A stretch of 64,000 nucleotides of DNA, from positions 620,001 to 684,000 of the forward strand of contig JAWMQN010000001.1 of NCBI GenBank assembly GCA_033283265.1, given 5' to 3'. The translations under genes were made by a program, and so were the position numbers. The notes beneath the pieces are model-generated. The model was not told the origin of the DNA and searched no databases. It was given only the letters and a program-made list of their open reading frames with translations. Positions within the stretch are counted from its first letter, which is position 1, and each line of letters begins with the position of its first letter. The DNA comes from Mangrovimicrobium sp033283265 (GTDB taxonomy: Bacteria > Pseudomonadota > Gammaproteobacteria > Pseudomonadales > Halieaceae). Shown here one piece after another: positions 1 to 7,603 of the stretch.

Positions 1-1151
1 CGGAGAAAAACCTGCTCGAAGCCAAGCGGGAAGCAGAGCAGGCCAATGTCTCCAAGACCAAGTTCCTGGCCGCCGCGAGCCACGACCTTCTGCAGCCGCT
101 AAATGCGGCCCGATTATTCGTCACCGCCCTGCTGGACAAGGAACTACCCGAGCAGGAGCGCCGCCTCGCCCAATCACTGAGTTACTCCCTGACCGACGTG
201 GAAACCCTGCTGGGCACGCTGGTGGACATATCCAAACTCGAAGCCGGCATCGTCGAGCCGGTGCTCGACCACTTCCTCATCAACGACCTGCTGCGCAACC
301 TCGCCAACGAATTCGAACAGCAGGCGAGTCGCGCCGGGCTCGGTTTCAGGTTTGTCCCCTGCCAGCTGACCGTGCACTCCGACAGCCAACTGCTCGCGCG
401 GATATTGCGCAACTTCCTCACCAACGCGATCCGTTACACCGACAGCGGCCGCCTGCTACTGGGCTGCAGGCGTCGTGGCGACCAGCTGGAAATACAGGTA
501 TGGGACACGGGGGTCGGCATTCCCGCTGACCAGATGCAGGAAATTTTCGAGGAGTTCAAACGCATCAACCCGGTGAGCAAGCGCGAGGAAAAAGGCCTGG
601 GACTCGGCCTGGCCATTGTCGACAAGCTCTCGAGAGTACTGGATCACGAGGTCCGCGTAGCTTCGCGGCCCGGCGCGGGTTCGGTATTCTCCGTCTGCGT
701 GCCCCTCGGCACCAGCCCGAGCGCAGACACCAGTCCGGCCTCGCGCTGGGGCGCCTCACTGGAGACTCCGCTCGCCGGCCGCAGTGTCCTTGTACTGGAC
801 AACGAGCAGGCTATCTGCGACGGCATGGCGTTGGTGCTGGAGGGCTGGGGCTGCGAGGTCGTCACCGCGTGCACCGTCGAAGATGTGCAGGCGCTACCCG
901 GGCTCGCCGACGACCCGCCTGACCTCCTTATCCTCGACTATCACCTCGATGACGGTGTCACCGGGCTGGAGGCAGAGCAGGAGATTCGCAAGTTGCTGGG
1001 CCACAAGGTGCCCTGCCTGATGATCACCGCGGACTACGGCAATGCCCTGCGGCAGGAGTTGAAGGCGCTTGGTTTCCTGCTGCTGAACAAACCGATCAAG
1101 CCCTTGAAACTGAAATCGGTACTGGCCTACATGCTCAAGGAACTTCCCTGA
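1..1151 (+). CDS. Hybrid sensor histidine kinase with C-terminal receiver (5' end outside window)
   Basis: The open frame runs in from the left edge, so the start and any sensory or PAS domains are missing. What remains is a HisKA dimerisation domain with the phospho-acceptor His at nt 81-83 (SHDLLQPLNAARL), an ATPase domain with N box (NFLTNAIRYTDSG), G1 (WDTGVGIP) and G2 (GLGLGLAIV), and a receiver domain with acceptor Asp at nt 936-938 (LILDYHL) and conserved Lys in NKPIKP. The SHDLLQPLNAAR form of the H box is typical of the PAS-hybrid kinases found beside PQQ ethanol oxidation genes in Pseudomonas (ErcS'-like); that link comes from family knowledge. The gene converges on the response regulator downstream, and the two are plausibly partners. 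The receiver could also act as a phosphate sink. Confidence 0.93.
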   Translation, partial: EKNLLEAKREAEQANVSKTKFLAAASHDLLQPLNAARLFVTALLDKELPEQERRLAQSLSYSLTDVETLLGTLVDISKLEAGIVEPVLDHFLINDLLRNLANEFEQQASRAGLGFRFVPCQLTVHSDSQLLARILRNFLTNAIRYTDSGRLLLGCRRRGDQLEIQVWDTGVGIPADQMQEIFEEFKRINPVSKREEKGLGLGLAIVDKLSRVLDHEVRVASRPGAGSVFSVCVPLGTSPSADTSPASRWGASLETPLAGRSVLVLDNEQAICDGMALVLEGWGCEVVTACTVEDVQALPGLADDPPDLLILDYHLDDGVTGLEAEQEIRKLLGHKVPCLMITADYGNALRQELKALGFLLLNKPIKPLKLKSVLAYMLKELP

Positions 1152-1179
1152 GCGGCAGTGGCATAGCCCGTGAAAGTCC

Positions 1180-1905
1180 TTAGCCCTCCTGCCGGCTGCG
1201 GTGCAGGTAGTGGTCGAAGTCCACGGACGAGGCGCAGAGCACCGCTTTCATCCGGTTCTGCACATGCAGTTTGCGCAGGATGGCCGAGACATGTGCCTTG
1301 ACCGTCGTCTCGGCAATATTCAGGGCATAGCCGATCTGCTTGTTGGATTCACCCATCGCCATTCGCTCGAAGACCAGTAACTGGCGGCGAGTCAGTGAGG
1401 AAACCAGTTCCGGCGGCAAGCCCCGCTCATCCCGCTGGCGCGTGCTGCTGCCACTGCGGCGAATGATGTCCGGGGGCAGGAAGGCCTGGCCGTCCAGCAC
1501 GTGCTGGATCGCTGCGATAATCTCGTCGCGTGCCATCGACTTGGTGATGAAGCCAACCGCGCCGTAGGTCATCGACTGCAGGACGACGTTCTTTTCCTCC
1601 TCCGCGGAAAGCACGACCACCGGGATTTCCGGGTAGGTACTGCGCAGGTGGATAATGCCGTTGAGACCGTCCATCCCCGGCATGTTGAGATCGAGCAGCA
1701 CGAGGTCGACGTCCGGGTGCTCGTCGAGATACTCGTTCACCGCGTCCAGCGATCCGGCTTCGGCAACAAAGGCGTCCTCGAAGCGCTGCTGGGCAGCGTC
1801 GCTGATCGCTTCGCGAAAGAGTGGGTGATCGTCGGCGATCAACAGGTGGGTGGCAGGCATAATGGCGTCTTCCCGCGGCTGTTGCGTTGCTATCGTTGTA
1901 GTCAT
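1180..1905 (-). CDS. NarL/LuxR-family response regulator, AgmR/ErbR-like
   Basis: 241 residues. The N-terminal receiver domain (about residues 18-135) has the acidic pair in IADDHP, acceptor Asp in LLDLNMPGMDG and Lys in ITKS. A LuxR-type helix-turn-helix follows at about residues 170-225 (LTRRQLLVFERMAMGESNKQ, then TTVKAHVSAILRKL). This is the usual build of the regulators that switch on quinoprotein alcohol dehydrogenase genes in Pseudomonas (AgmR/ErbR/PedR). The start at 1905 has a GGAGG about 10 bases upstream; a second Met at 1860 is possible. The gene lies 84 bp after the ABC permease on the same strand, so it may be the last gene of that operon. It converges on the sensor kinase. Its likely targets are the two promoter regions of this locus, which share a sequence motif. 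Confidence 0.92.
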   Translation of the reverse strand: MTTTIATQQPREDAIMPATHLLIADDHPLFREAISDAAQQRFEDAFVAEAGSLDAVNEYLDEHPDVDLVLLDLNMPGMDGLNGIIHLRSTYPEIPVVVLSAEEEKNVVLQSMTYGAVGFITKSMARDEIIAAIQHVLDGQAFLPPDIIRRSGSSTRQRDERGLPPELVSSLTRRQLLVFERMAMGESNKQIGYALNIAETTVKAHVSAILRKLHVQNRMKAVLCASSVDFDHYLHRSRQEG

Positions 1906-1989
1906 GGCCGCATTACCTCCGAAATATTATCGTAACTGTCTGTGCGGGGACAATTGCCCCCTGCGGGATTGCTGCCAGCGCTGTGCCGC

Positions 1990-2793
1990 TCATGCCGCCA
2001 GCTTCCTGCGCAGCAGCCCGCGCCTTGGGTCATAGCCGACGATCGCCGCCCCCAGCAGTAGCAGGGTGAGCAGGCTGCAAAGCCCGAGCGCGGGCAGGTT
2101 GAATTGGCCGTACAGTGCGTAGCGGATCAGCTCCACCGCGTGGGTGAAGGGATTGAACTGGCAGATGCTGTAGAGGAGTTCGCTGGATTCGCGCATCTTC
2201 CACAGTGGATAGAGCGCCGAGGACAGGAAGAACATGGGGAAGACGACAAAATTCATCACCCCGGCAAAATTCTCCAGCTGCCGGATCAACGACGACAGCA
2301 GCAGACCCAGGGCGCCGAACATCAGCCCCGCCAGCAGCACGGCGGGCAGGGCCAGGAGGTAACCCTGCAAGGGAGGTGTGACGTCGAACAGCCGAGCGAC
2401 CAGCAAAAAGGCATAGACCTGCAGCAAGGCCACGATGGCGCCACTGAGCAATTTGCAGGCCAGCAGAAACGCACGCGGCAGGGGGCTGGTCAGGAGGATG
2501 CGCATGCTGCCTACCTCCCGGTCGTATACCATGGACAGTGAGCTCTGCATTCCATTGAACAGCAGGATGATTCCCACCAGCCCCGGGACGATGTAGACCT
2601 CGTAGGTGATGTAGGTCGAGTACGGGGCGATGATCGCGATTCCCAGGGCGCTGCGGAACCCGGCGGCGAACACCGCAAGCCAGAGCATGGGGCGCACGAG
2701 CGAGGCGGCAAAGCGCGATTTCTGTTGCAGGAAACGCCGCGCTTCGCGCCCCAGTATGCCGAGGAAACAATACCAGTAGGGCGCAGCGTTCAC
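1990..2793 (-). CDS. pedC: ABC-2 type transporter permease, PQQ alcohol system (PedC-like)
   Basis: 267 residues with about six hydrophobic segments and the ABC-2 membrane fold (for example LVGIILLFNGMQSSLSMVYD followed by REVGSMRILLTSPLPR). A GTG start at 2793 overlaps the TGA stop of the ATPase gene by 4 bp (GTGA), which argues for translational coupling and for this start over an open frame that extends further upstream. Family: alcohol-linked ABC permease of the PedC type. In Pseudomonas putida the PedA1A2BC transporter is needed for growth when the lanthanide-dependent dehydrogenase has only trace lanthanide; solute export has also been proposed for such ABC-2 systems. Direction and substrate cannot be read from the sequence. 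Confidence 0.88.
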   Translation of the reverse strand: MNAAPYWYCFLGILGREARRFLQQKSRFAASLVRPMLWLAVFAAGFRSALGIAIIAPYSTYITYEVYIVPGLVGIILLFNGMQSSLSMVYDREVGSMRILLTSPLPRAFLLACKLLSGAIVALLQVYAFLLVARLFDVTPPLQGYLLALPAVLLAGLMFGALGLLLSSLIRQLENFAGVMNFVVFPMFFLSSALYPLWKMRESSELLYSICQFNPFTHAVELIRYALYGQFNLPALGLCSLLTLLLLGAAIVGYDPRRGLLRRKLAA

Positions 2794-3524
2794 GGGGCCA
2801 CCGCCATCAGCTTGTCGAAGAGTCTGTGGGCATCCGGGGCGCGGTGTCGCGCCAGTAGTCCGCCGCAATTGCCGCTTGCCAGTTGCTCGCCCCGGTGGAG
2901 AAAGACCACGCTGTCCCGCGCCTCGACCTCGTCGAGCATATGTGTGGTCCAGAGCACTGCCACGCCGTCCTCCGCACAAAGCTCGCGGACATGATCGCGC
3001 AGGCTGCGCCGGACATTCGGGTCCAGGCCGGCGGTGGGTTCATCGAGCAACAGTAGCGAGGGTCGGTGCAACAACGCCCGCGCCAGCTCTACCCGCCTCC
3101 GGTGGCCGCCGTTGAGCTGGCGCATGCGCAGGCGGGCACAGTCATCCACGCCGAAACGGCGCAATTCCTCGCGGATGCGCGGGCGCAGGCTGCGCGCCGA
3201 CATGCCTCTCAAAGCGCCGTGATAATGGAGGTTTTGCTCGACACTCAGGTCGAGGTCGAGCGTGCTCTCCTGAAATACCACGCCGACCCTGGCCAGGGCC
3301 GCGCCAGGCTGCCGGCAGAGCGAGTGACCGAAGACCCGCACGCTGCCAGTTGCGGGTAGCAGGAGGCGCGTCAGGAGGGCCATCAGTGTCGACTTTCCGG
3401 CCCCGTTGGGGCCAAGGACAGCGACAAACTCCCCCCGGTCGAGCTGTAGTGAAATTGCGTCCAGGGCCACCTTCTCTCCATAGCGGTAACACAGTTCCTC
3501 GATTGCCAGCGCAGGTTCGCTCAC
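2790..3524 (-). CDS. pedB: ABC transporter ATP-binding protein, PQQ alcohol system (PedB-like)
   Basis: 244 residues. Walker A is GPNGAGKST (about residues 37-45), followed by a Q-loop (VVFQES), a variant signature motif (LNGGHRRRVELARALL) and Walker B with catalytic Glu (LLLLDEPTAGLD), then the switch His (WTTHML). LNGGH replaces the usual LSGGQ, a change often seen in ABC-2 exporter ATPases. The ATG start overlaps the stop of the beta-propeller gene by 4 bp (ATGA), and its own stop overlaps the permease start. It should power the downstream permease at the inner membrane as part of a four-gene unit. Confidence 0.92.
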   Translation of the reverse strand: MSEPALAIEELCYRYGEKVALDAISLQLDRGEFVAVLGPNGAGKSTLMALLTRLLLPATGSVRVFGHSLCRQPGAALARVGVVFQESTLDLDLSVEQNLHYHGALRGMSARSLRPRIREELRRFGVDDCARLRMRQLNGGHRRRVELARALLHRPSLLLLDEPTAGLDPNVRRSLRDHVRELCAEDGVAVLWTTHMLDEVEARDSVVFLHRGEQLASGNCGGLLARHRAPDAHRLFDKLMAVAP

Positions 3525-4519
3525 GAATCACCACCCGCCGGCCGGATTGCCGCGCCCCAGGGATAGCGCCCAACTTTCACCGATGCGATGACCTTCAGGC
3601 CTCCCACGTCGATGACCGAGACGTCGCCGCTGATACCATTGGTGGCGACCAGCCGCGAGTCGTCGCCGTTCAGCGCCAGGTGCCATACCCGTCGCCCCAC
3701 CAGCAGGTAGTCGATGACTTCCCTGCTTTCGGCATCGACGACGGCAACGTGATTTGCAGGGCCGAGGGCAACGAAGGCATAGCGTCCATCGCGGGTGAGC
3801 TGAATGCCGACTGGCTGGACCTTGTCGCGGTGAACACCGGGTATGGCGAACCCGATGCTGCCGACGATCTGCCGCGTCTGCACATCGAGCACGTTGACCG
3901 TACCGCCGATTTCCGATGACGCCCAGAGCCATCGCCCGTCCGCGCTGAACTCGACATGCCGCGGCCGTGCCTCGACCAGCACGTTGTCGACCAGTTGCAG
4001 TGTTTCCGCGTCGATCCAGTGCAGCATATTGGTGGTCTCAGAGGTGTTGACCACCCAGCGACCGTCCGGCGACACCGCCATTCCCTCGGGTTCGAGCCCG
4101 ACCTCGATCTGCCCGACTACCTGATGGGTCCCCGTGTCGACAACTGTCACCACGGCACTGTCCTCGTTGGCGATGAACAGGTGGCGATCGTCCGGGGACA
4201 AGGCAAACTGCTCCGGATCCTCACCGGACGGCAGGTCGGCCAGGACCCGGCCGGAAGCGACGTCCAGTACCTGCACGCTGTCGGAATCGCTGGCACAGAT
4301 ATAGAGGCGCGAGTAGTCGGAGTTGAAGGTGATCCCCCGCGGACGCATGCCCACCTCCAGCGTCCGCACCACCGCCAGGGTGTCGAGGTCGATAACGGAG
4401 AGGCTGTCATCCTTCTCGTTGGATATGTAGACAAGCTCACCTGCCAGGCCCGCCGGACAGAGCAGCGCCCAGAACACCGTCAGTGCAGCCAGCGCGGCAC
4501 TGCCCGGCAGCGCCGTCAT
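3521..4519 (-). CDS. Secreted YVTN-type beta-propeller protein of the PQQ alcohol system
   Basis: 332 residues from an ATG at 4519 that overlaps the upstream stop (ATGA); a Met six codons earlier is possible but would break the coupling pattern of this operon. A signal peptide (hydrophobic run LAALTVFWALLCPAGLAG) is followed by about seven repeats of the YVTN type (VYISNEKDDSLSVIDLDT, LYICASDSDSVQVLDV, LFIANEDSAVVTVVDTGT). This matches the PQQ-dependent catabolism-associated beta-propeller family, called PedA2 in Pseudomonas. It acts in the periplasm. The function is not established; metal or metallophore binding for the adjoining transporter is an inference. Confidence 0.88.
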   Translation of the reverse strand: MTALPGSAALAALTVFWALLCPAGLAGELVYISNEKDDSLSVIDLDTLAVVRTLEVGMRPRGITFNSDYSRLYICASDSDSVQVLDVASGRVLADLPSGEDPEQFALSPDDRHLFIANEDSAVVTVVDTGTHQVVGQIEVGLEPEGMAVSPDGRWVVNTSETTNMLHWIDAETLQLVDNVLVEARPRHVEFSADGRWLWASSEIGGTVNVLDVQTRQIVGSIGFAIPGVHRDKVQPVGIQLTRDGRYAFVALGPANHVAVVDAESREVIDYLLVGRRVWHLALNGDDSRLVATNGISGDVSVIDVGGLKVIASVKVGRYPWGAAIRPAGGDS

Positions 4520-5721
4520 CCCCGAGCCATTGAGCATGTGACCTCCGGGGCATCGTAGCCCAGCGAATCGAGAGCGGTGACCGGGTGCAGAAATTCCTCT
4601 GCGGGAGCCTCGGCAACCCTGGCGTTCGGTTGCACCAGCAGGATCGGCTGGCGCAACTGCCCGTTCCAGGAGCGGAAACTCAGGCGTCGCCCCTTGAAGG
4701 CACTGAGTTGGAAGTCGTCACTCAGCAGGAAGGGGTAAAGCTTCGCTGCGCCGGTCTCGCCGGTGCGGGTGACCGCCTCGCCGATGGCGCGGACGGCGAG
4801 CCACGCGGCGTAATCGAGCGCGGTCATGTCGCGTCCCGCAGCTGCGACAAACCGGTTCTGCAATTGCGTCGCGCCCCACTGCTCGAGGCTCCAGTGCCAG
4901 GTAGTGGGCGTGAGGCCCTGGGTCCCGGCGACCGGGCGCGGAAGCCAGGTGTTGTAGGGGAAGTACTCGCCAAAATCCCCCGCCTCGTCGGCGACCAGGG
5001 TGACATCGTAGTCGTCGGCCTGGGTGAACAGGGGAACTTCGAGGGCGGCGAAACGTCGCTGGTCGGTGGCAAAGGTCCAGGTGCGTGTGTCGCTAATGCG
5101 CAGACCGAAACGTTGCGCAGCGCGCTGCAGCGCGCTGGCGAAGGCCCGGTCTTCGGGATAGTCCCCGCGCACCAGCAACCAGGTTCTCCAGCGCCTGACG
5201 GCGGCGTGCTGGGCCAGCGCATCCGCAAGCATTGCGCGGCTGGGCGCCGTATGCAGCAGGTAGGCACGGCAGTGCTCGCGGCGCAGGGTGTCATCGCGGC
5301 TGCCGGCGTTGATGACCAGGACCCGGGCCAATTCCTCGTGTGCGGCCAGCGCACGCAGTTGCTCGCCGGGCAGGTCGGCGACAATCAGCTCGCCGCCGCC
5401 GGCGACCCAGGCCAGCGCGGCGTCGACCAGCGCAGTGCCCTCGGCGCTCTGGAAGGATTCGATACGGTAGTGCTGGTCGAGAAAACGTCCGGTCGTGTTG
5501 TTGTCTCCCGCCGCCAGCAGCGCCCCCGCCAGGCCCTCGTCGCCGGGTGCCCTGCGCACACTGGAGAGGACGGGGCGCAGCGTCGGCTGGGCGCGCAGGT
5601 AGAGAATATCGACATTGAGCGGCATGGCAGTGGCTGGGCCGGCCAGTACACTGGCAAGCAGCAGTACGAGGCCAGGCAGCCTGCCGCCGCGCCGGAGAAC
5701 GGCTTGCAGTATCACAGGCAA
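4516..5721 (-). CDS. Periplasmic ABC substrate-binding-like protein of the PQQ alcohol system
   Basis: 401 residues, first gene of the minus-strand operon. The start is TTG at 5721 with AGAGG about 6 bases upstream; a GTG two codons later is the alternative. A signal peptide (LPGLVLLLASVLAGPATA) precedes a periplasmic-binding-protein type I fold related to branched amino acid receptors, with segments such as LRAQPTLRPVLSSVRRAPGD and a lobe around DYDVTLVADEAGDFGEYFPY. The family is the substrate-binding protein of the PQQ alcohol dehydrogenase system (PedA1-like). Its stop overlaps the beta-propeller start by 4 bp. The ligand is unknown: an alcohol, aldehyde or metal chelate are all open. Confidence 0.87.
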   Translation of the reverse strand: MPVILQAVLRRGGRLPGLVLLLASVLAGPATAMPLNVDILYLRAQPTLRPVLSSVRRAPGDEGLAGALLAAGDNNTTGRFLDQHYRIESFQSAEGTALVDAALAWVAGGGELIVADLPGEQLRALAAHEELARVLVINAGSRDDTLRREHCRAYLLHTAPSRAMLADALAQHAAVRRWRTWLLVRGDYPEDRAFASALQRAAQRFGLRISDTRTWTFATDQRRFAALEVPLFTQADDYDVTLVADEAGDFGEYFPYNTWLPRPVAGTQGLTPTTWHWSLEQWGATQLQNRFVAAAGRDMTALDYAAWLAVRAIGEAVTRTGETGAAKLYPFLLSDDFQLSAFKGRRLSFRSWNGQLRQPILLVQPNARVAEAPAEEFLHPVTALDSLGYDAPEVTCSMARG

Positions 5722-6031
5722 GGGCCTACCTCTTTCATGCTGACTCCATCGTGCAGACGTCCTGCACCCGCGTCGGTCAGCTCATCCTAGGCCCGCACCC
5801 CTGTATTGAGAATATGCAAATGGTACTGCTTTTATAGGTCGAAAGTAGTAGGCGCCAGCCGGATGGAATTTTCCTGGCGGCATGTTGCGACTACTACTTT
5901 GGGAGCATGCCGGATCGCAGCTGTCGGCACCAAAGCACGATTGTCCGTTTTCCCCGCTTTGGTAGTCTGCTCTTCCCATGAGCCGACTCCCGTTCGATAA
6001 CGACCCCGCCAAGCCCCTGGAGGTTTCTACC
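5722..6031. promoter_or_regulatory. Divergent promoter region of the PQQ alcohol locus
   Basis: This 310-bp stretch separates the minus-strand transporter operon from the plus-strand cytochrome c gene. I see no gene in it. It holds AT-rich segments around 5805-5845 and the 10-bp inverted repeat described separately. A TGGAGG at 6018-6023 is the ribosome binding site for the cytochrome gene and supports its GTG start. Confidence 0.7.
5842..5900. promoter_or_regulatory. Inverted repeat AAAGTAGTAG / CTACTACTTT, candidate operator
   Basis: AAAGTAGTAG at 5842-5851 and CTACTACTTT at 5891-5900 are perfect 10-bp inverted arms 39 bases apart. The left arm extends to TACTTTCGACC on the minus strand (5838-5848). 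The same string with one change (TACTTTCGGCC, 7441-7451) lies in front of the alcohol dehydrogenase gene, next to another CTACTAC (7426-7432). The shared words suggest binding sites for the NarL-type regulator of this locus. That is inference. Confidence 0.45.
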
Positions 6032-6490
6032 GTGAAAGCACATTCGAAGTACCAGCGAACCCGCCACGTGACCTGCAGCCTGCTGATCGGCCTGCACTGC
6101 GCATGGGCGCTGGGCCACGGCGACGTGACCCCCCAGCCCGTCAACACCGAATCGCTGCCCCAGCTGACCGATGGCTGGCTGGAGGAAAATCCCTACCGCG
6201 GCAACAGCAAGGCGGTGACTGTCGGCAGCTCCGCCTATAACCAGAACTGCGCCCGCTGCCACGGTCTCGAGGCGATTTCCGGCGGCATGACACCGGACCT
6301 GCGCACGCTCAACGACCCCGAGGAGTACCTCGATTCCCAGGAAGCGGACGCCTGGTTCATCTCCCGGGTACGCGGCGGCGCTGTAGTCGATGGCCGGGTC
6401 TACATGCCCCCCTTCGAGAATATTCTCAGCCAGGAAGCCATGTGGGCCATCCGGGCCTACATCGACACGCGCCCCATCCCCGGCGATTGA
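6032..6490 (+). CDS. Periplasmic c-type cytochrome, PedF-like electron acceptor
   Basis: 152 residues from a GTG start at 6032, chosen because TGGAGG lies 8 bases upstream and translation then begins with a signal peptide (basic KYQRTRH, hydrophobic core, ALGHG). One haem site, CARCH, at residues 73-77; the likely axial Met is M125 in YMPPF. The spacing fits a small class I cytochrome c. In the related Pseudomonas loci this cytochrome takes electrons from the PQQ alcohol dehydrogenase and passes them towards the oxidase. A periplasmic binding protein gene follows after 5 bp, so the two are probably cotranscribed. Confidence 0.9.
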   Translation: MKAHSKYQRTRHVTCSLLIGLHCAWALGHGDVTPQPVNTESLPQLTDGWLEENPYRGNSKAVTVGSSAYNQNCARCHGLEAISGGMTPDLRTLNDPEEYLDSQEADAWFISRVRGGAVVDGRVYMPPFENILSQEAMWAIRAYIDTRPIPGD

Positions 6491-6495
6491 GCACG

Positions 6496-7386
6496 ATGAG
6501 AAAGGCCTGCGTTGCCCTCCTGCTGACGCTTCTGGGCATCCTGCAAAGCGGCTACGGCAGCGCCCGGGAGTTTGAGGATGTGCTGGCCTCCGGCTACATC
6601 GAAATGGCGGTGTACCGGGACTTCCCACCCTACTCCTGGTTGCGCGATGGACAGGCCGCGGGAATCGACATCGACGTCGGTAGCGCCATAGCCCGCGAAC
6701 TCGGGCTCGAGGCGCGTTGGCACTGGATCACTGCCGACGAGACGGTGGACGACGATCTGCGCAACGCGGTGTGGAAAGGCCACTACCTGGAGCGGCGAGT
6801 CGCCGACCTGATGTTGCGCGTGCCCTACGACCGCGAGTACGCCTACGCACGTGACGGCTACGACATGCCGCGCAACGACCTGGTCGTGTTGCTCGCGCCC
6901 TACCACACGGAAGCCTGGCGGCTGGCACGGAACCTGGAGCACACCGGTGCAGCGCGCACCCTGGCGATATTCCGCTACCAGCCGATCGGCGTGGAAACCG
7001 ACAGCCTCCCCGACACCTTCCTCCTCGCTGTCTACGGCGGCCAACTGCGCAATCAGGTGCGCCACTTCGCCACGGTGTTCGACGCCCTTGGCGCAATGCG
7101 CGCCGGTGACCTCAGCGCGGTGGCCGGCATGCGTAGCCAGCTCGAGTGGGGGCTGGGAGCCGGGGCCCCATCCTACGAAATCAACGCCGACGGGTTGCAG
7201 GAAATGGGCCGGCTGGAATGGGATATCGGCCTCGCGGTGAAGCACACTTCCCGCGAGCTCGGCCACACGCTGGAGCCGATCGTCGCGGAGCTGGTCCAGT
7301 CCGGCGAGATCGGGGACATCTTCGCCCGCTACGGCGTAAGCCATGTCACGCCTGCGTTATACGCCAGCACTGTCGCCCTCGACTGA
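6496..7386 (+). CDS. Quinoprotein dehydrogenase-associated periplasmic solute-binding protein (MxaJ/PedG-like)
   Basis: 296 residues, starting 5 bp after the cytochrome stop. A signal peptide (MRKACVALLLTLLGILQSG) leads into a family 3 solute-binding fold: GYIEMAVYRDFPPYSW, then AAGIDIDVGSAIARELGLEA, and near the C-terminus LVQSGEIGDIFARYGV. Proteins of this type sit next to PQQ dehydrogenases across proteobacteria (MxaJ in methanol oxidation, PedG in P. putida). Their role is unsettled: MxaJ is needed for active methanol dehydrogenase, probably in maturation or delivery of cofactor or metal. No ABC permease pairs with it here, which also argues against simple uptake. Confidence 0.87.
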   Translation: MRKACVALLLTLLGILQSGYGSAREFEDVLASGYIEMAVYRDFPPYSWLRDGQAAGIDIDVGSAIARELGLEARWHWITADETVDDDLRNAVWKGHYLERRVADLMLRVPYDREYAYARDGYDMPRNDLVVLLAPYHTEAWRLARNLEHTGAARTLAIFRYQPIGVETDSLPDTFLLAVYGGQLRNQVRHFATVFDALGAMRAGDLSAVAGMRSQLEWGLGAGAPSYEINADGLQEMGRLEWDIGLAVKHTSRELGHTLEPIVAELVQSGEIGDIFARYGVSHVTPALYASTVALD

Positions 7387-7603
7387 GCGCAGCGCCGAGG
7401 CCATGAGGCACAGCAGCATGTGTCACTACTACCAAAACAGTACTTTCGGCCCGGCAAGTTCATCCCCCGGCACAATGGCAGCGCACTCAGGGGAAAACCA
7501 TACTCGACCCACATCTGCGGGCTCGCTGCCCGGCATCAGGACCGGCAGCGCCACCCGGAGTCATAACGACGAACACCATACCTGCTGAGCAAGGAGACTT
7601 CTG
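7387..7603 (+). promoter_or_regulatory. Upstream region of the alcohol dehydrogenase gene
   Basis: 217 bp without a gene. It contains CTACTAC at 7426-7432 and CAGTACTTTCGG at 7438-7449, which match words in the divergent promoter 1.6 kb upstream. AAGGAG at 7591-7596 is a strong ribosome binding site 7 bases before the ATG. A separate promoter for the dehydrogenase is likely. Confidence 0.55.
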
